Shown: one piece after another, positions 38,588-46,584 of the stretch
Position numbering within the stretch: the first letter of the stretch is position 1
How the letters are laid out: each line of letters begins with the position of its first letter
From: Micromonospora sp. WMMD1128
Lineage (GTDB): Bacteria; Actinomycetota; Actinomycetes; Mycobacteriales; Micromonosporaceae
Assembly (NCBI RefSeq): GCF_027497235.1
Contig: NZ_CP114902.1
Location: 992,001-1,056,000, forward strand
Length of the DNA: 64,000 bases
Direction: 5' to 3'
Notes under the pieces: model-generated
The model's database searches: none
What the model saw: the letters and a program-made list of their open reading frames with translations, nothing else
Told to the model about the DNA's origin: nothing
Position numbers and translations under genes: made by a program

Positions 38588-39642
38588 CCGACCTCTACAT
38601 CCAGGACGTGACGCTGCGCGACGGCATGCACGCCATCGCCCACCGCTACACGACCGACCAGGTGCGTACCATCGCCGCCGCGCTGGACGCGGCCGGGGTG
38701 GCCGCGATCGAGGTGGCGCACGGCGACGGGCTGGCCGGCTCCAGCGTCAACTACGGCCACGGGGCCGCCGCCGACGCGGACTGGATCTCCGCCGCCGCCG
38801 AGGTGCTGACGAACGCGCGGCTGACCACGCTGCTGCTACCCGGCATCGGCACCATCGCCGACCTGAAGGCGGCGAAGGCGCTCGGGGTGACGAGCGTGCG
38901 GATCGCCACCCACTGCACCGAGGCGGACATCTCCGCCCAGCACATCGCCTGGGCCCGGGAGAACGACATGGACGTCTCCGGGTTCCTGATGATGTCCCAC
39001 CTGAACGATCCGGCCGGGCTGGCCGCCCAGGCCAGGCTGATGGAGTCGTACGGCGCGCACTGCGTCTACGTCACCGACTCCGGCGGCCGGCTGCTGATGT
39101 CCGACGTGGCGCAGCGGGTCGACGCGTACCGGCAGGTGTTGGCGCCGGAGACGCAGATCGGCATCCACGCGCACCACAACCTGTCCCTGGGCGTGGCGAA
39201 CAGCGTGCTGGCGGTCGAGCACGGCCGTATCCTCGGCGCCGGCCCGCTCGGTTCTCCGTCCGGACGGACCGTCCGGGTGGATGCGTCGCTGGCCGGGATG
39301 GGCGCGGGCGCCGGCAACGCGCCGCTGGAGGTGTTCGTCGCGGTCGCCGAGCTGCACGGCTGGAAGCACGGCTGCGACGTGTTCGCGCTGATGGACGCCG
39401 CCGACGACCTGGTCCGCCCGGTGCAGGACCGGCCGGTGCAGGTCGACCGGGAGACACTCTCCCTGGGGTACGCGGGCGTCTACTCCAGCTTCCTGCGCCA
39501 CGCCGAGCGGGCCTCGGCGAAGTACGGGGTGGACGTCCGCTCGATCCTGGTCGAGTTGGGTCGCCGCCGGATGGTCGGCGGCCAGGAGGACATGATCGTG
39601 GACGTGGCACTGGACCTGGCGAGCAAGGAGAGCACCTCATGA
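38584..39642 (+). CDS. mhpE: 4-Hydroxy-2-oxovalerate aldolase
   Basis: 352 aa, TIM-barrel DRE-type metal enzyme. The N-terminus [18 protein letters not shown] holds the RDG(M)H active-site motif; [16 protein letters not shown] carries the metal-binding HxH, and [13 protein letters not shown] follows. It splits 4-hydroxy-2-oxovalerate to pyruvate and acetaldehyde, partner of the adjacent acetaldehyde dehydrogenase. 4-base overlaps on both sides keep it in tight stoichiometry with its neighbours. Confidence 0.96.
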   Translation: MTDLYIQDVTLRDGMHAIAHRYTTDQVRTIAAALDAAGVAAIEVAHGDGLAGSSVNYGHGAAADADWISAAAEVLTNARLTTLLLPGIGTIADLKAAKALGVTSVRIATHCTEADISAQHIAWARENDMDVSGFLMMSHLNDPAGLAAQARLMESYGAHCVYVTDSGGRLLMSDVAQRVDAYRQVLAPETQIGIHAHHNLSLGVANSVLAVEHGRILGAGPLGSPSGRTVRVDASLAGMGAGAGNAPLEVFVAVAELHGWKHGCDVFALMDAADDLVRPVQDRPVQVDRETLSLGYAGVYSSFLRHAERASAKYGVDVRSILVELGRRRMVGGQEDMIVDVALDLASKESTS

Positions 39643-40412
39643 GCGGGCCGGACGTCGCGGGGATCGCGGAGAAGCTGGGCGCGGCGGCCGACACCGCCAC
39701 CGCGATCCCGCAGCTCGCCGCCGAGACCGGCCTCGACGTGGACGCCGCGTACGCGGTGCAGGAGGCGCTGGTGCGGCGCTGCCTCGACCGTGGTGAGCGG
39801 CTGGTCGGGCTGAAGATGGGGCTGACCAGCAAGGCCAAGATGGCCCAGGTCGGCGTGGACGAGGTGATCTGGGGTCGGTTGACCGACGAGATGCGGGTGC
39901 CCGACGGCGGCACGGTTGACACCGCCGGTTTCATCCACCCCCGGGTCGAGCCGGAGGTGGCGTTCCTGCTGGACCGGCTGCCCGAACCCGGTGAGCCGGT
40001 CGGCTCGTTCACCCGGGCCGTGCGCGCGGTCGCCCCGGCGATCGAGTTGATCGACTCCCGGTACGCCAACTTCACCTTCTCGCTGCCGGACGTGGTCGCC
40101 GACAACACCTCGGCCGCCGCGTTCGTGGTCGGACCCTGGTCGCCGGTGCCGGACGGGTTGGACAATCTGGGCGTGTTGCTGGAGGTCGACGGGCGGGTGG
40201 CGCAGGTCGGTTCGACCGCGGCCATCCTCGGCGACCCGCGCCGCGCGCTCGACGAGGGCCTGCGGCTGGCCGGCCGGCACGGCGTCCGGCTGCGCAAGGG
40301 GTGGGTGTTCCTGGCCGGCGCGGCCACCGCTGCGGTGCCGCTGCGACCGGGCGCGCACGTGCGCGCGGTCGTGGAGAAGCTCGGCACGGCGTCCCTGAGG
40401 GCCCGCCCATGA
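39639..40412 (+). CDS. dmpH: 4-Oxalocrotonate decarboxylase (DmpH-like)
   Basis: 257 aa, same superfamily as the hydratase at 36864. [31 protein letters not shown] and [14 protein letters not shown] are the decarboxylase-type forms of the shared motifs; [29 protein letters not shown] gives the metal site region. It decarboxylates 2-oxohex-3-enedioate to 2-oxopent-4-enoate, feeding the hydratase. The assignment against hydratase rests on the motif forms and on the operon needing one of each. Confidence 0.9.
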   Translation: MSGPDVAGIAEKLGAAADTATAIPQLAAETGLDVDAAYAVQEALVRRCLDRGERLVGLKMGLTSKAKMAQVGVDEVIWGRLTDEMRVPDGGTVDTAGFIHPRVEPEVAFLLDRLPEPGEPVGSFTRAVRAVAPAIELIDSRYANFTFSLPDVVADNTSAAAFVVGPWSPVPDGLDNLGVLLEVDGRVAQVGSTAAILGDPRRALDEGLRLAGRHGVRLRKGWVFLAGAATAAVPLRPGAHVRAVVEKLGTASLRARP

Positions 40413-40831
40413 CCAGCCGGGTGGTGGCCGGGAAGGCCGTGCCGCGCGGGGCGTTCCCGCACGTCAAGGTCGCGGGCGGCTTCGTCTTCGTCTCCGGTAC
40501 GTCGTCGCGGCGGCCGGACAACACGTTCGCCGGCGTGTCGGTGGACGAGTTCGGCACCACCGACCTCGACATCCGGGCGCAGACCCGGGCCGTGATCGAC
40601 AATCTCCGCGACCTGCTCCGCTCGGTCGGCGCCGAGCTGACCGACCTCGTGCAGGTGACCAGCTACCTGGTCAGCATGAACGACTTCGGTGGCTACAACG
40701 AGGTCTGGGCGGAGTTCTTCGACGCCACCGGTCCGACCCGGACCACGGTGGCCGTGCACCAGCTTCCGCATCCGCACCTGCTGATCGAGATGCAGGCCGT
40801 GGCCCTACTTCCGTCGGGAGGTCCGTCATGA
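40409..40831 (+). CDS. 2-Aminomuconate deaminase, RidA/YjgF family
   Basis: 140 aa. RidA fold: [25 protein letters not shown], then [30 protein letters not shown] and the C-terminal [12 protein letters not shown]. In the 2-nitrobenzoate and aminophenol routes this subfamily hydrolyses 2-aminomuconate to 4-oxalocrotonate with release of ammonia. Here it sits between the decarboxylase and the 3-hydroxyanthranilate dioxygenase, exactly where that step is needed. General RidA enamine deaminase activity would be the alternative. Confidence 0.9.
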   Translation: MTSRVVAGKAVPRGAFPHVKVAGGFVFVSGTSSRRPDNTFAGVSVDEFGTTDLDIRAQTRAVIDNLRDLLRSVGAELTDLVQVTSYLVSMNDFGGYNEVWAEFFDATGPTRTTVAVHQLPHPHLLIEMQAVALLPSGGPS

Positions 40832-41352
40832 GTGAGATCGCCGAGCCGTTCAGCTTCGCCGGCTGGATCGGGGACAACCAGCACCTGCTCAAGCCGCCGG
40901 TGGGCAACAAGGAGATGCTGCCCGGCAGCGACGACTTCATCGTCATGGTGGTCGGCGGGCCGAACCAGCGCACCGACTTCCACGTCGACCCGTACGAGGA
41001 GTTCTTCTTCCAGGTCAAGGGCAACATGCACATCAACCTGATGACGCCCGAGGGCCCGCGTACGGTGCACGTGCGCGAGGGGCAGATGTGGATGCTGCCG
41101 CGCAACACCCCGCACTCGCCGCAGCGCCCGGAGGCCGGCTCGATCGGCATGGTGATCGAGCGGGTCCGCGAGGAGGGCACGCTGGAGAAGTTCCAGTGGT
41201 ACTGCGCCGAGTGCAGCCACAAGGTGTACGAGGTGGAGTTGCAGGTGCGCGACATCGCCGCCGACCTGCCCCCGGTCTTCGCCGCGTTCTACGGCGACGA
41301 GACCGCCCGCACCTGCGACAACTGCGGCGCGCTGCACCCGGGCAAGGGCTGA
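40828..41352 (+). CDS. nbaC: 3-Hydroxyanthranilate 3,4-dioxygenase
   Basis: 174-aa cupin. Iron ligands His52, Glu58 and His96 lie in [12 protein letters not shown] and [12 protein letters not shown]; Arg48, Arg100 and Glu111 fit the substrate-binding set of bacterial enzymes. The C-terminus keeps a second, rubredoxin-like metal site: CAEC (126, 129) and CDNC (163, 166). It opens 3-hydroxyanthranilate to 2-amino-3-carboxymuconate semialdehyde. The stop overlaps the next start by one base (TGATG). Confidence 0.97.
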   Translation: MSEIAEPFSFAGWIGDNQHLLKPPVGNKEMLPGSDDFIVMVVGGPNQRTDFHVDPYEEFFFQVKGNMHINLMTPEGPRTVHVREGQMWMLPRNTPHSPQRPEAGSIGMVIERVREEGTLEKFQWYCAECSHKVYEVELQVRDIAADLPPVFAAFYGDETARTCDNCGALHPGKG

Positions 41353-42449
41353 TGCCGGTGCCGGTGGTGGACGTGCACACCCACGTCGTACCGAAGGGGT
41401 GGCCGGATCTCGCCGCGGCCTGCGGCGGGTCCGGCTGGCCGTGGCTGCGGGTGGACTCCGAGCGCGCCGCCATGATCATGGTGGGGGAGACCGAGTTCCG
41501 GCCGGTCGGCGCGTCCTGCTGGGACGCGCCCACCCGGCTCGCCGACATGGCCGCCGACGGCGTCGACGTGCAGGTGGTCTCGCCCACCCCGGTCTTCTTC
41601 GGCTACGACCGCCCGGCCGACCAGGCGGCCAAGGTGTCCCGGATCTTCAACGACCTCACCCTTGAGGTCACCGCGGCCGGCGACGGCCGGCTGGTGCCGT
41701 TCTGCCAGGTGCCGCTCCAGGATCCGGACGCCGCCTGCGCCGAGCTGGACCGCTGTCTCGCCGCCGGGCACGCCGGCGTGGAGATCGGCAACCACGTCGG
41801 CGACCGGGACCTCGACGACGCCGGCGTCGTGCAGTTCCTGACCCACTGCGCCGAGGTCGGCGCGCCGGTCTTCGTGCACCCGTGGGACATGCCCGGCGGC
41901 CCCCGGCTGAACCGGTGGATGGCCCGCTGGCTGGCCGGGATGCCGGCCGAGACGCACCTGTCGGTGCTGGCGCTGATCCTCGGCGGGGTGTTCGACCGGG
42001 TGCCGGAGACGCTGCGGATCTGCTTCGCCCACGGCGGCGGTAGCTTCCCGTTCTGGCTGGGCCGCGCCGACAACGCCTGGCACCGCCGGGGCGACCTGGT
42101 ACGCGGCGCGTCGGCCGCGCCACCCAGCTCCTACGTCGACCGGTTCAGCGTCGACTCGGTGGTGTTCGAGCCGGCCGCGCTGCGGCTGCTGGTGGACACC
42201 ATGGGCGCCGAGCGGGTGCTGCTCGGCAGCGACTACCCGTACCCGCTGGGGGAGCGGCCGGTCGGGCAGGTGGTGCACCGTTCGGACTTCCTCACCGACG
42301 CCCAGCGGACCGCGCTGCTCGGCGGCAACGCCCTGCGCTTCCTCGGCTCGGGCGTGCTCGCCGAGCGGAGCGAGGCGATCCGGGAGCTGCTGTCGATCGA
42401 TCGGGACTGGACCGGCATCGTCGACGACGACAAGGTGGCGCCGGCCTGA
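41352..42449 (+). CDS. nbaD: 2-Amino-3-carboxymuconate-semialdehyde decarboxylase (ACMSD)
   Basis: 365-aa amidohydrolase-fold, zinc-dependent decarboxylase. HxH motif in VVDVHTHVVPKGWPDL, then VFVHPWDMPGG, CFAHGGGSFPFWLGR and LLGSDYPYPLGE carry the remaining metal and acid residues. It removes the carboxyl group so that ACMS does not cyclise to quinolinate, directing flux to 2-aminomuconate. About 30 residues longer than the classical enzyme at its C-terminus. Last gene of the operon, followed by a hairpin terminator. Confidence 0.95.
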   Translation: MPVPVVDVHTHVVPKGWPDLAAACGGSGWPWLRVDSERAAMIMVGETEFRPVGASCWDAPTRLADMAADGVDVQVVSPTPVFFGYDRPADQAAKVSRIFNDLTLEVTAAGDGRLVPFCQVPLQDPDAACAELDRCLAAGHAGVEIGNHVGDRDLDDAGVVQFLTHCAEVGAPVFVHPWDMPGGPRLNRWMARWLAGMPAETHLSVLALILGGVFDRVPETLRICFAHGGGSFPFWLGRADNAWHRRGDLVRGASAAPPSSYVDRFSVDSVVFEPAALRLLVDTMGAERVLLGSDYPYPLGERPVGQVVHRSDFLTDAQRTALLGGNALRFLGSGVLAERSEAIRELLSIDRDWTGIVDDDKVAPA

Positions 42450-42460
42450 CGCGACGGGCG

Positions 42461-42487
42461 CGTCCGTCGCCGATCCGGCGACGGACG
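42461..42487. terminator. Operon terminator hairpin
   Basis: An 11-bp perfect stem (CGTCCGTCGCC and its complement) with a 5-base loop, 12 bases after the ACMSD stop, between it and the convergent cutinase gene. Confidence 0.75.
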
Positions 42488-42512
42488 AACCCGAAACTTC
42501 CGCGTGGGCGGG

Positions 42513-43466
42513 TCAGGAGTGCGGGCAGGTGTCCCGGTACTCCTGGATGGCGCTGCCCCGGGGTGCCGGGCAGAGGAACTGCTCGTAGCGGGTGTCGTCG
42601 TCGACGAACCGCTTGAGCCAGGAGATGCTGTACTTCGCGATGGTCACGTTCGGCGAGGTCGGCGCCGAGTGGCCGGCGGCGTTCAACTCCAGGTACGCCT
42701 TGTCGAGGCTGGCCGGCAGGCTGGTGTAGAACGGCTCCGAGTGCGACGAGACCGGGGCCGTGGTGTCGTTCTCGGCGCCGATGACAAGCGTCGGCACGCG
42801 CACCGACGACCAGTTCTTCACGGTGTGCCAGCCGGTCAGCGGGATCGCCGCCTGGAGGCTCGGCCGGGCGGCTGCCGCCGAGAGGCTGCCGCCGCCGCCC
42901 ATCGAGTGTCCCATCACGGCGAGCCGGTTCCGGTCCACCCGGGTACGCACCGAGCTGCTGTTGGCCAGGTAGTCCACGGCGGCCAGGAGCTGGGTGCCCC
43001 GGCTGGCCGGCTGGTCGTAGACGGAGAGCGAGTCGATGGTGATGACCACGAAGCCCTGGGAGGCCAGGCGCGGTCCGAGCCAGGCGACCGCGGACTGGCT
43101 GGAGGTGAAGCCGGGGGAGACGGCCACCGCGCCGAAGGTCCCCTCGGCGGTGCTGGTCGGGTAGTAGATCGTCCCGCCCCGGAAGCCGCTCACGCTCGAC
43201 GCGGCGACAGTGGTCTGGGCGATGGCGAACGGGCCGCGGGTGGCCTCGATGCTCGCCACGGTGGGCGCGGGGCCCCGCTGGTAGGGGTTCGCGGCAAGTG
43301 CCGTGGCGGGCGCGCCGTCGCGGGCCCCGGCCGGCGCCACGGGCAGCGCGGCGAGGCCGGCGGCGGTCAGCGCCAGCGCGAGCAGCGGGCGCAGGGCGCG
43401 CGGTAGGCGGCGGCGCGTCGGCCGGGTCGGGGGTGGGATGCTCTGCGAGTCGGGTACGGGTTGCAC
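42513..43466 (-). CDS. Secreted cutinase/polyester hydrolase (Thermobifida cutinase family)
   Basis: 317 aa from GTG 43466 with a GGGAG site. A signal peptide spans about 1-48; the mature part begins near [15 protein letters not shown], as in actinomycete cutinases known to hydrolyse polyesters. Catalytic triad: Ser188 in [10 protein letters not shown], Asp234 in [10 protein letters not shown], His266 in [10 protein letters not shown]. Oxyanion/aromatic positions are SPGFTS (Phe where the Thermobifida enzymes have Tyr) and TGWH (Trp213). Two C-terminal cysteines (FLCP, DTCP) match the conserved disulfide. Natural substrates are cutin or other esters. Its 3' end faces the kynurenine operon. 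Confidence 0.93.
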   Translation of the reverse strand: MQPVPDSQSIPPPTRPTRRRLPRALRPLLALALTAAGLAALPVAPAGARDGAPATALAANPYQRGPAPTVASIEATRGPFAIAQTTVAASSVSGFRGGTIYYPTSTAEGTFGAVAVSPGFTSSQSAVAWLGPRLASQGFVVITIDSLSVYDQPASRGTQLLAAVDYLANSSSVRTRVDRNRLAVMGHSMGGGGSLSAAAARPSLQAAIPLTGWHTVKNWSSVRVPTLVIGAENDTTAPVSSHSEPFYTSLPASLDKAYLELNAAGHSAPTSPNVTIAKYSISWLKRFVDDDTRYEQFLCPAPRGSAIQEYRDTCPHS

Positions 43467-43496
43467 GGCACGCTCCCTGGGGTGGTGGTTGCGGCG

Positions 43497-43525
43497 ACAT
43501 CAATCGGGGTCGATCGATTTGTCAA
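43497..43525 (-). promoter_or_regulatory. Promoter candidate for the cutinase gene
   Basis: Minus strand TTGACA (43525-43520), 17 bases, then TGATGT (43502-43497), 30 bases before the GTG. The -35 is a perfect match; the -10 is weaker. The region is AT-richer than its surroundings. Confidence 0.5.
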
Positions 43526-43652
43526 TCGTCCGCGCCCCCGCGCCGGCCGGGCAATCCCGATCCGGTCATGCCAGCCGGGTATGGCCGGGCCGCCGCCGCC
43601 GGCCGGACGTGTCGTCCGGCCGACCGACCGCCGAACGGGCAGGATGGTGGCC

Positions 43653-45116
43653 ATGGCCGAGCCGCACGACCTGACCGCGCTGGAACAGGCCGCCGCCATC
43701 CGTCGAGGCGAACTGTCCAGCCTGGAACTCGTCGAGCACCACCTGCGCCGGGTCGACGCGCTCGGCGACACCGTCGGCGCGTTCGTCACCGTCACCGCCG
43801 ACCGGGCCCGGGCCGCCGCCCGGGCCGCCGACGCCGTCCCCGCCCCGGAGCGCGGGCCGCTGCACGGGGTGCCGACCGCGATCAAGGACCTGACGCTCAC
43901 CGCCGGGGTGCGGACCACGTTCGGCTCGGCCGCCTTCGCCGACTTCGTCCCGCCCGTCGACGCCGACGTGGTGCGCTTCCTGGCCGACGCCGGGCTGGTC
44001 AGCCTCGGCAAGACCACCACCTCCGAGCTGGGCTGCTCGCTCTACTCCGAAGGGCGGGTCGCGCCGCCGGCCCGCAACCCGTGGGACCCGGCGTACACCG
44101 CCGGCGGGTCCAGCGGCGGCGCGGCGGCCACGGTGGCCGCCGGCCTGGCCCCGGTGGCGCAGGGCTCCGACGGCGGCGGTTCGCTGCGCATCCCGGCCGC
44201 GCTCTGCGGCCTGGTCGGCCACAAACCCAGCCGGGGGCTGGTCTCCGGCGGCCCGCTCGGCTTCGGCGCGTTCGGGCTGCCCACCAACGGGCCGCTCGGC
44301 CGCACCGTCGCCGACGTGGCGGCGCTGCTCGACGTGCTGGCGCAGCCGGTGCCCGGCGAGCCGTACCTGCCGCCCGCCACACCCGCCGGCGGCCATCTCG
44401 GCGCCGCCCGCCGCGCCGACCCCGGCCGGCTACGGATCGGCCGCTTCACCACACCGATGCTCGCCGACGAGCCGGTCCACCCCGACTGCGTCGCCGCCGT
44501 CGACCGGGCCGCCGCGCTGCTCGCCGACGCCGGCCACGAGGTGGTCGACGTCCCCGCACCGCTCGGCCCCGAGGTGTGGCCGATGTTCGAAACCGTCTGG
44601 TACGCGCTGGCGCTCGCCCCGGTGCCCGCCGGCCGGGAGGGCGAACTGCTGCCACTGACCCGCCTCCTGCGCGAGCGCGGAGCGGCGATCGGCGCCGGCC
44701 GGCTGATGGCCGCGCTCGGCGAGCTACAGGCCCAGGTGCGCCGCGGCGTACGCCGTACCGCCGGCTGTGACCTGCTGCTCTGTCCCACACTCGCGGCGCC
44801 GCAGGCGCGGGTCGGCGCGTTCGCCGCGCTCGACCCGGCGGAGGATTTCGACAGGCAGCGGCGCTTCTCGCCGTACTGCGCCGTCTTCAACGTCACCGGC
44901 GATCCGTCCGTTTCGCTGCCGGTCGGCCGGACCGCCGAGGGCCTGCCGGTCGGGGTGCTGCTCACCGGCCGGTACGGCGACGACGCCACATTGATCGCCA
45001 CAGCCGCGCAACTGGAGCACCGCTGTGGCGGATGGGATCAGCACCCCGCAATCTGGCGGGCCGTCGACTCCGCTAACGTGAACAGCACAAGCGAGGTCGG
45101 GCACGGCCCGTCGTGA
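43653..45116 (+). CDS. Amidase-signature family hydrolase
   Basis: 487 aa from ATG 43653 (an in-frame ATG three codons earlier has worse spacing). Ser-cisSer-Lys triad: Lys78 in TAIKDLTL, cis-Ser153 in [11 protein letters not shown], nucleophile Ser177 in [12 protein letters not shown]; the 24-residue cisSer-Ser spacing matches the family. It hydrolyses some amide; aryl or fatty amides and Glu-tRNA amidation-like roles are all possible for this fold. It is not adjacent enough to the kynurenine operon to be taken as its missing formamidase. Confidence 0.9.
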   Translation: MAEPHDLTALEQAAAIRRGELSSLELVEHHLRRVDALGDTVGAFVTVTADRARAAARAADAVPAPERGPLHGVPTAIKDLTLTAGVRTTFGSAAFADFVPPVDADVVRFLADAGLVSLGKTTTSELGCSLYSEGRVAPPARNPWDPAYTAGGSSGGAAATVAAGLAPVAQGSDGGGSLRIPAALCGLVGHKPSRGLVSGGPLGFGAFGLPTNGPLGRTVADVAALLDVLAQPVPGEPYLPPATPAGGHLGAARRADPGRLRIGRFTTPMLADEPVHPDCVAAVDRAAALLADAGHEVVDVPAPLGPEVWPMFETVWYALALAPVPAGREGELLPLTRLLRERGAAIGAGRLMAALGELQAQVRRGVRRTAGCDLLLCPTLAAPQARVGAFAALDPAEDFDRQRRFSPYCAVFNVTGDPSVSLPVGRTAEGLPVGVLLTGRYGDDATLIATAAQLEHRCGGWDQHPAIWRAVDSANVNSTSEVGHGPS

Positions 45117-45170
45117 CCGTCCACCCGACCCGGAACATTCCTGGTCTCTTTCCGCCTGGGGGCGTTGGGA

Positions 45171-45473
45171 TTGTCTGTTACCGAGACGTTGGTGTTCTTC
45201 GCCGGCATCCCGCTCGCCGCGGTGCTGCTGATCGCCGGCCTGGCGGCGGCCGGCAGCCGTGGCCACGGTGGCGGCGCCAAGCGCTACCGGCCGGGCCGGC
45301 CCTTCGACTTCACTCCGGTGTGGTTCCTCGGCCGCCCGGAGCAGTTGGCCGACTCGGCCGGCGCCGCGCTGACCGCCGGCGCCCAGGCGCCGGCGCTGAC
45401 CAGCCGCAAGCAGGAGCAGGCCGGCCGGGAGGCGCCGGCCGGTGGAACCGGAGGCGCAAGTGACCGTTGGTGA
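45171..45473 (+). CDS. Small membrane protein upstream of DUF5130 gene
   Basis: About 100 aa from TTG 45171 (TTG 45165 possible). One N-terminal membrane helix (LVFFAGIPLAAVLLIAGLAAAG) then a basic, Gly-rich loop with RYRPGRPFDFTPVWFLG, a motif kept in actinobacterial homologues, and a polar tail. Function unknown. Its 3' end overlaps the DUF5130 gene, so the two are coupled. Confidence 0.75.
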   Translation: MSVTETLVFFAGIPLAAVLLIAGLAAAGSRGHGGGAKRYRPGRPFDFTPVWFLGRPEQLADSAGAALTAGAQAPALTSRKQEQAGREAPAGGTGGASDRW

Positions 45474-45873
45474 AGCGCGGCCCACGACGGGGGCGGACAC
45501 TCCGCCCGACGTGCTGGACGGGCCGTTCTCGACCCGGCAACTGCTCCGCATCGACGAGGCGCTCCGCCTGGCCGACCAGGGCACCGGCCTGATCTTCTCG
45601 ATCTACGTGGGCGGCCTCGACGAGCCGGTCCGGGAGCACGCCGAGCGGCTGCACCGGCAGCTCGCCGAGCCGGACAAGTCGGTGCTGATCGCGATCTCAC
45701 CCAACCAGCGGCAGTTGGAGATCGTCACCGGCAAGTACGCGCGCAAGCGCATCCCCGACACGTACGCCAAACTGGCCGCGCTCTCCATGGTGGCCGCCTT
45801 CGGCGGCGGCGACCTGGCCGGCGGCGTCATCCAGGGCCTCGACCAGCTCGCCAGCCACGCCGGCAAGGGCTGA
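45460..45873 (+). CDS. DUF5130 / TPM-like protein
   Basis: 137 aa from GTG 45460, preceded by CGGAGG at good spacing; a GTG six codons upstream lacks one. The domain starts PFSTRQLLRIDEALRLADQGTGLIFSIYVGG, continues DKSVLIAISPNQRQLEIVTGKYARKRIPD, and ends with a short hydrophobic helix (LAALSMVAAFGGGDLAGGV). This is the mycobacterial DUF5130 family, related to TPM domains. Role unknown. The overlap with the small membrane protein suggests they act together at the membrane. Confidence 0.85.
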   Translation: MTVGEARPTTGADTPPDVLDGPFSTRQLLRIDEALRLADQGTGLIFSIYVGGLDEPVREHAERLHRQLAEPDKSVLIAISPNQRQLEIVTGKYARKRIPDTYAKLAALSMVAAFGGGDLAGGVIQGLDQLASHAGKG

Positions 45874-45895
45874 TCACCGGGCCGCACACCGACGA

Positions 45896-45928
45896 AGCCC
45901 GGCCCGCGTACGTGCGGGCCGGGCTTTC
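45896..45928. terminator. Rho-independent terminator
   Basis: AGCCCGGCCCGC pairs perfectly with GCGGGCCGGGCT around a 6-base loop and is followed by TTT. It sits between the convergent DUF5130 and Uma2 genes. Confidence 0.8.
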
Positions 45929-45936
45929 TCGCGCGC

Positions 45937-46500
45937 TCAGCGGGGCCAGGCGGACGGATCGAGCCGCATCGGCCATGGCTCGTCGAGCTGCACCGGATCG
46001 TCCGGCCCGAGAGTCCCGACCAGGTCGTAGTGCACGCCCTTCACCAAGTGGTAGCGGTAAACGACCGGGCCGAAGTCCCCCTGCTCGACCCGCCAGTAGT
46101 GCGAGATGCCAGCCTCGGCGTAGAGCGCGGGTTTGGTAAAACGATCATGCCGCCGGCTGTTGGGCGACTCCACCTCGACAACCAGCGCAACGTTCGTCGG
46201 TTCTGCCCACATCTGTTTCCGAGGTGCATCCGGCTTGAGTACGGTGATGTCCGGAATCAAGTTGCCCTCCGGCACTCGTACTCCGATCTCGCGAATCACC
46301 CGCCAACCCTCCGGGGCAACCTGTCGCAAGGCCATCCGGATATCGTCCGCGATCTCGTGGTGCTCCGGCAGGGCCGGTGGGGTCACGTGCAGGCTCCCGT
46401 CGATGATCTCGTAGTGGTTTCCGTCCTCCGGAAGGTCGGACAGATCGTCTTCCTGCCACGGCCGCTCCGGTGGGCGCCACTCGTGGGTCGGTTGTGCCAT
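45937..46500 (-). CDS. Uma2-family (DUF820) PD-(D/E)xK nuclease
   Basis: 187 aa from ATG 46500, with GGAGGAGG upstream (a GTG three codons earlier overlaps that site). Nuclease motif: NLIPDITVL, VALVVEVESPNS, then HDRFTKPALYAEAGISHYWRVEQ, the D...E-x-x..K pattern of the family, in the restriction-endonuclease fold. Uma2 proteins are numerous in actinomycetes and cyanobacteria; target and purpose are not known. Stand-alone gene. Confidence 0.85.
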   Translation of the reverse strand: MAQPTHEWRPPERPWQEDDLSDLPEDGNHYEIIDGSLHVTPPALPEHHEIADDIRMALRQVAPEGWRVIREIGVRVPEGNLIPDITVLKPDAPRKQMWAEPTNVALVVEVESPNSRRHDRFTKPALYAEAGISHYWRVEQGDFGPVVYRYHLVKGVHYDLVGTLGPDDPVQLDEPWPMRLDPSAWPR

Positions 46501-46528
46501 CACGTCCACCTCCTCCGTACACGATAAA

Positions 46529-46572
46529 CGGCCGGGGCCGGCGCGGGCCTGCGCCCACGCCGGCCCCGGCCG
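46529..46572. terminator. Strong GC hairpin downstream of pepN
   Basis: A 15-bp perfect stem (CGGCCGGGGCCGGCG at 46529 and its complement ending 46572) with a 14-base loop, just after the pepN stop at 46585 on the minus strand. Confidence 0.7.
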
Positions 46573-46584
46573 GCGTACCCCCGA

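Noticed and set aside
42513..43466. The alpha/beta hydrolase after the kynurenine operon as a formamidase
   Set aside because: It has a signal peptide and a cutinase disulfide pattern and is transcribed in the opposite direction, so it is a secreted esterase.
43653..45116. Amidase as the missing kynurenine formamidase
   Set aside because: It belongs to the amidase-signature family, not to known formamidase families, and is separated from the operon by a terminator and a convergent gene.
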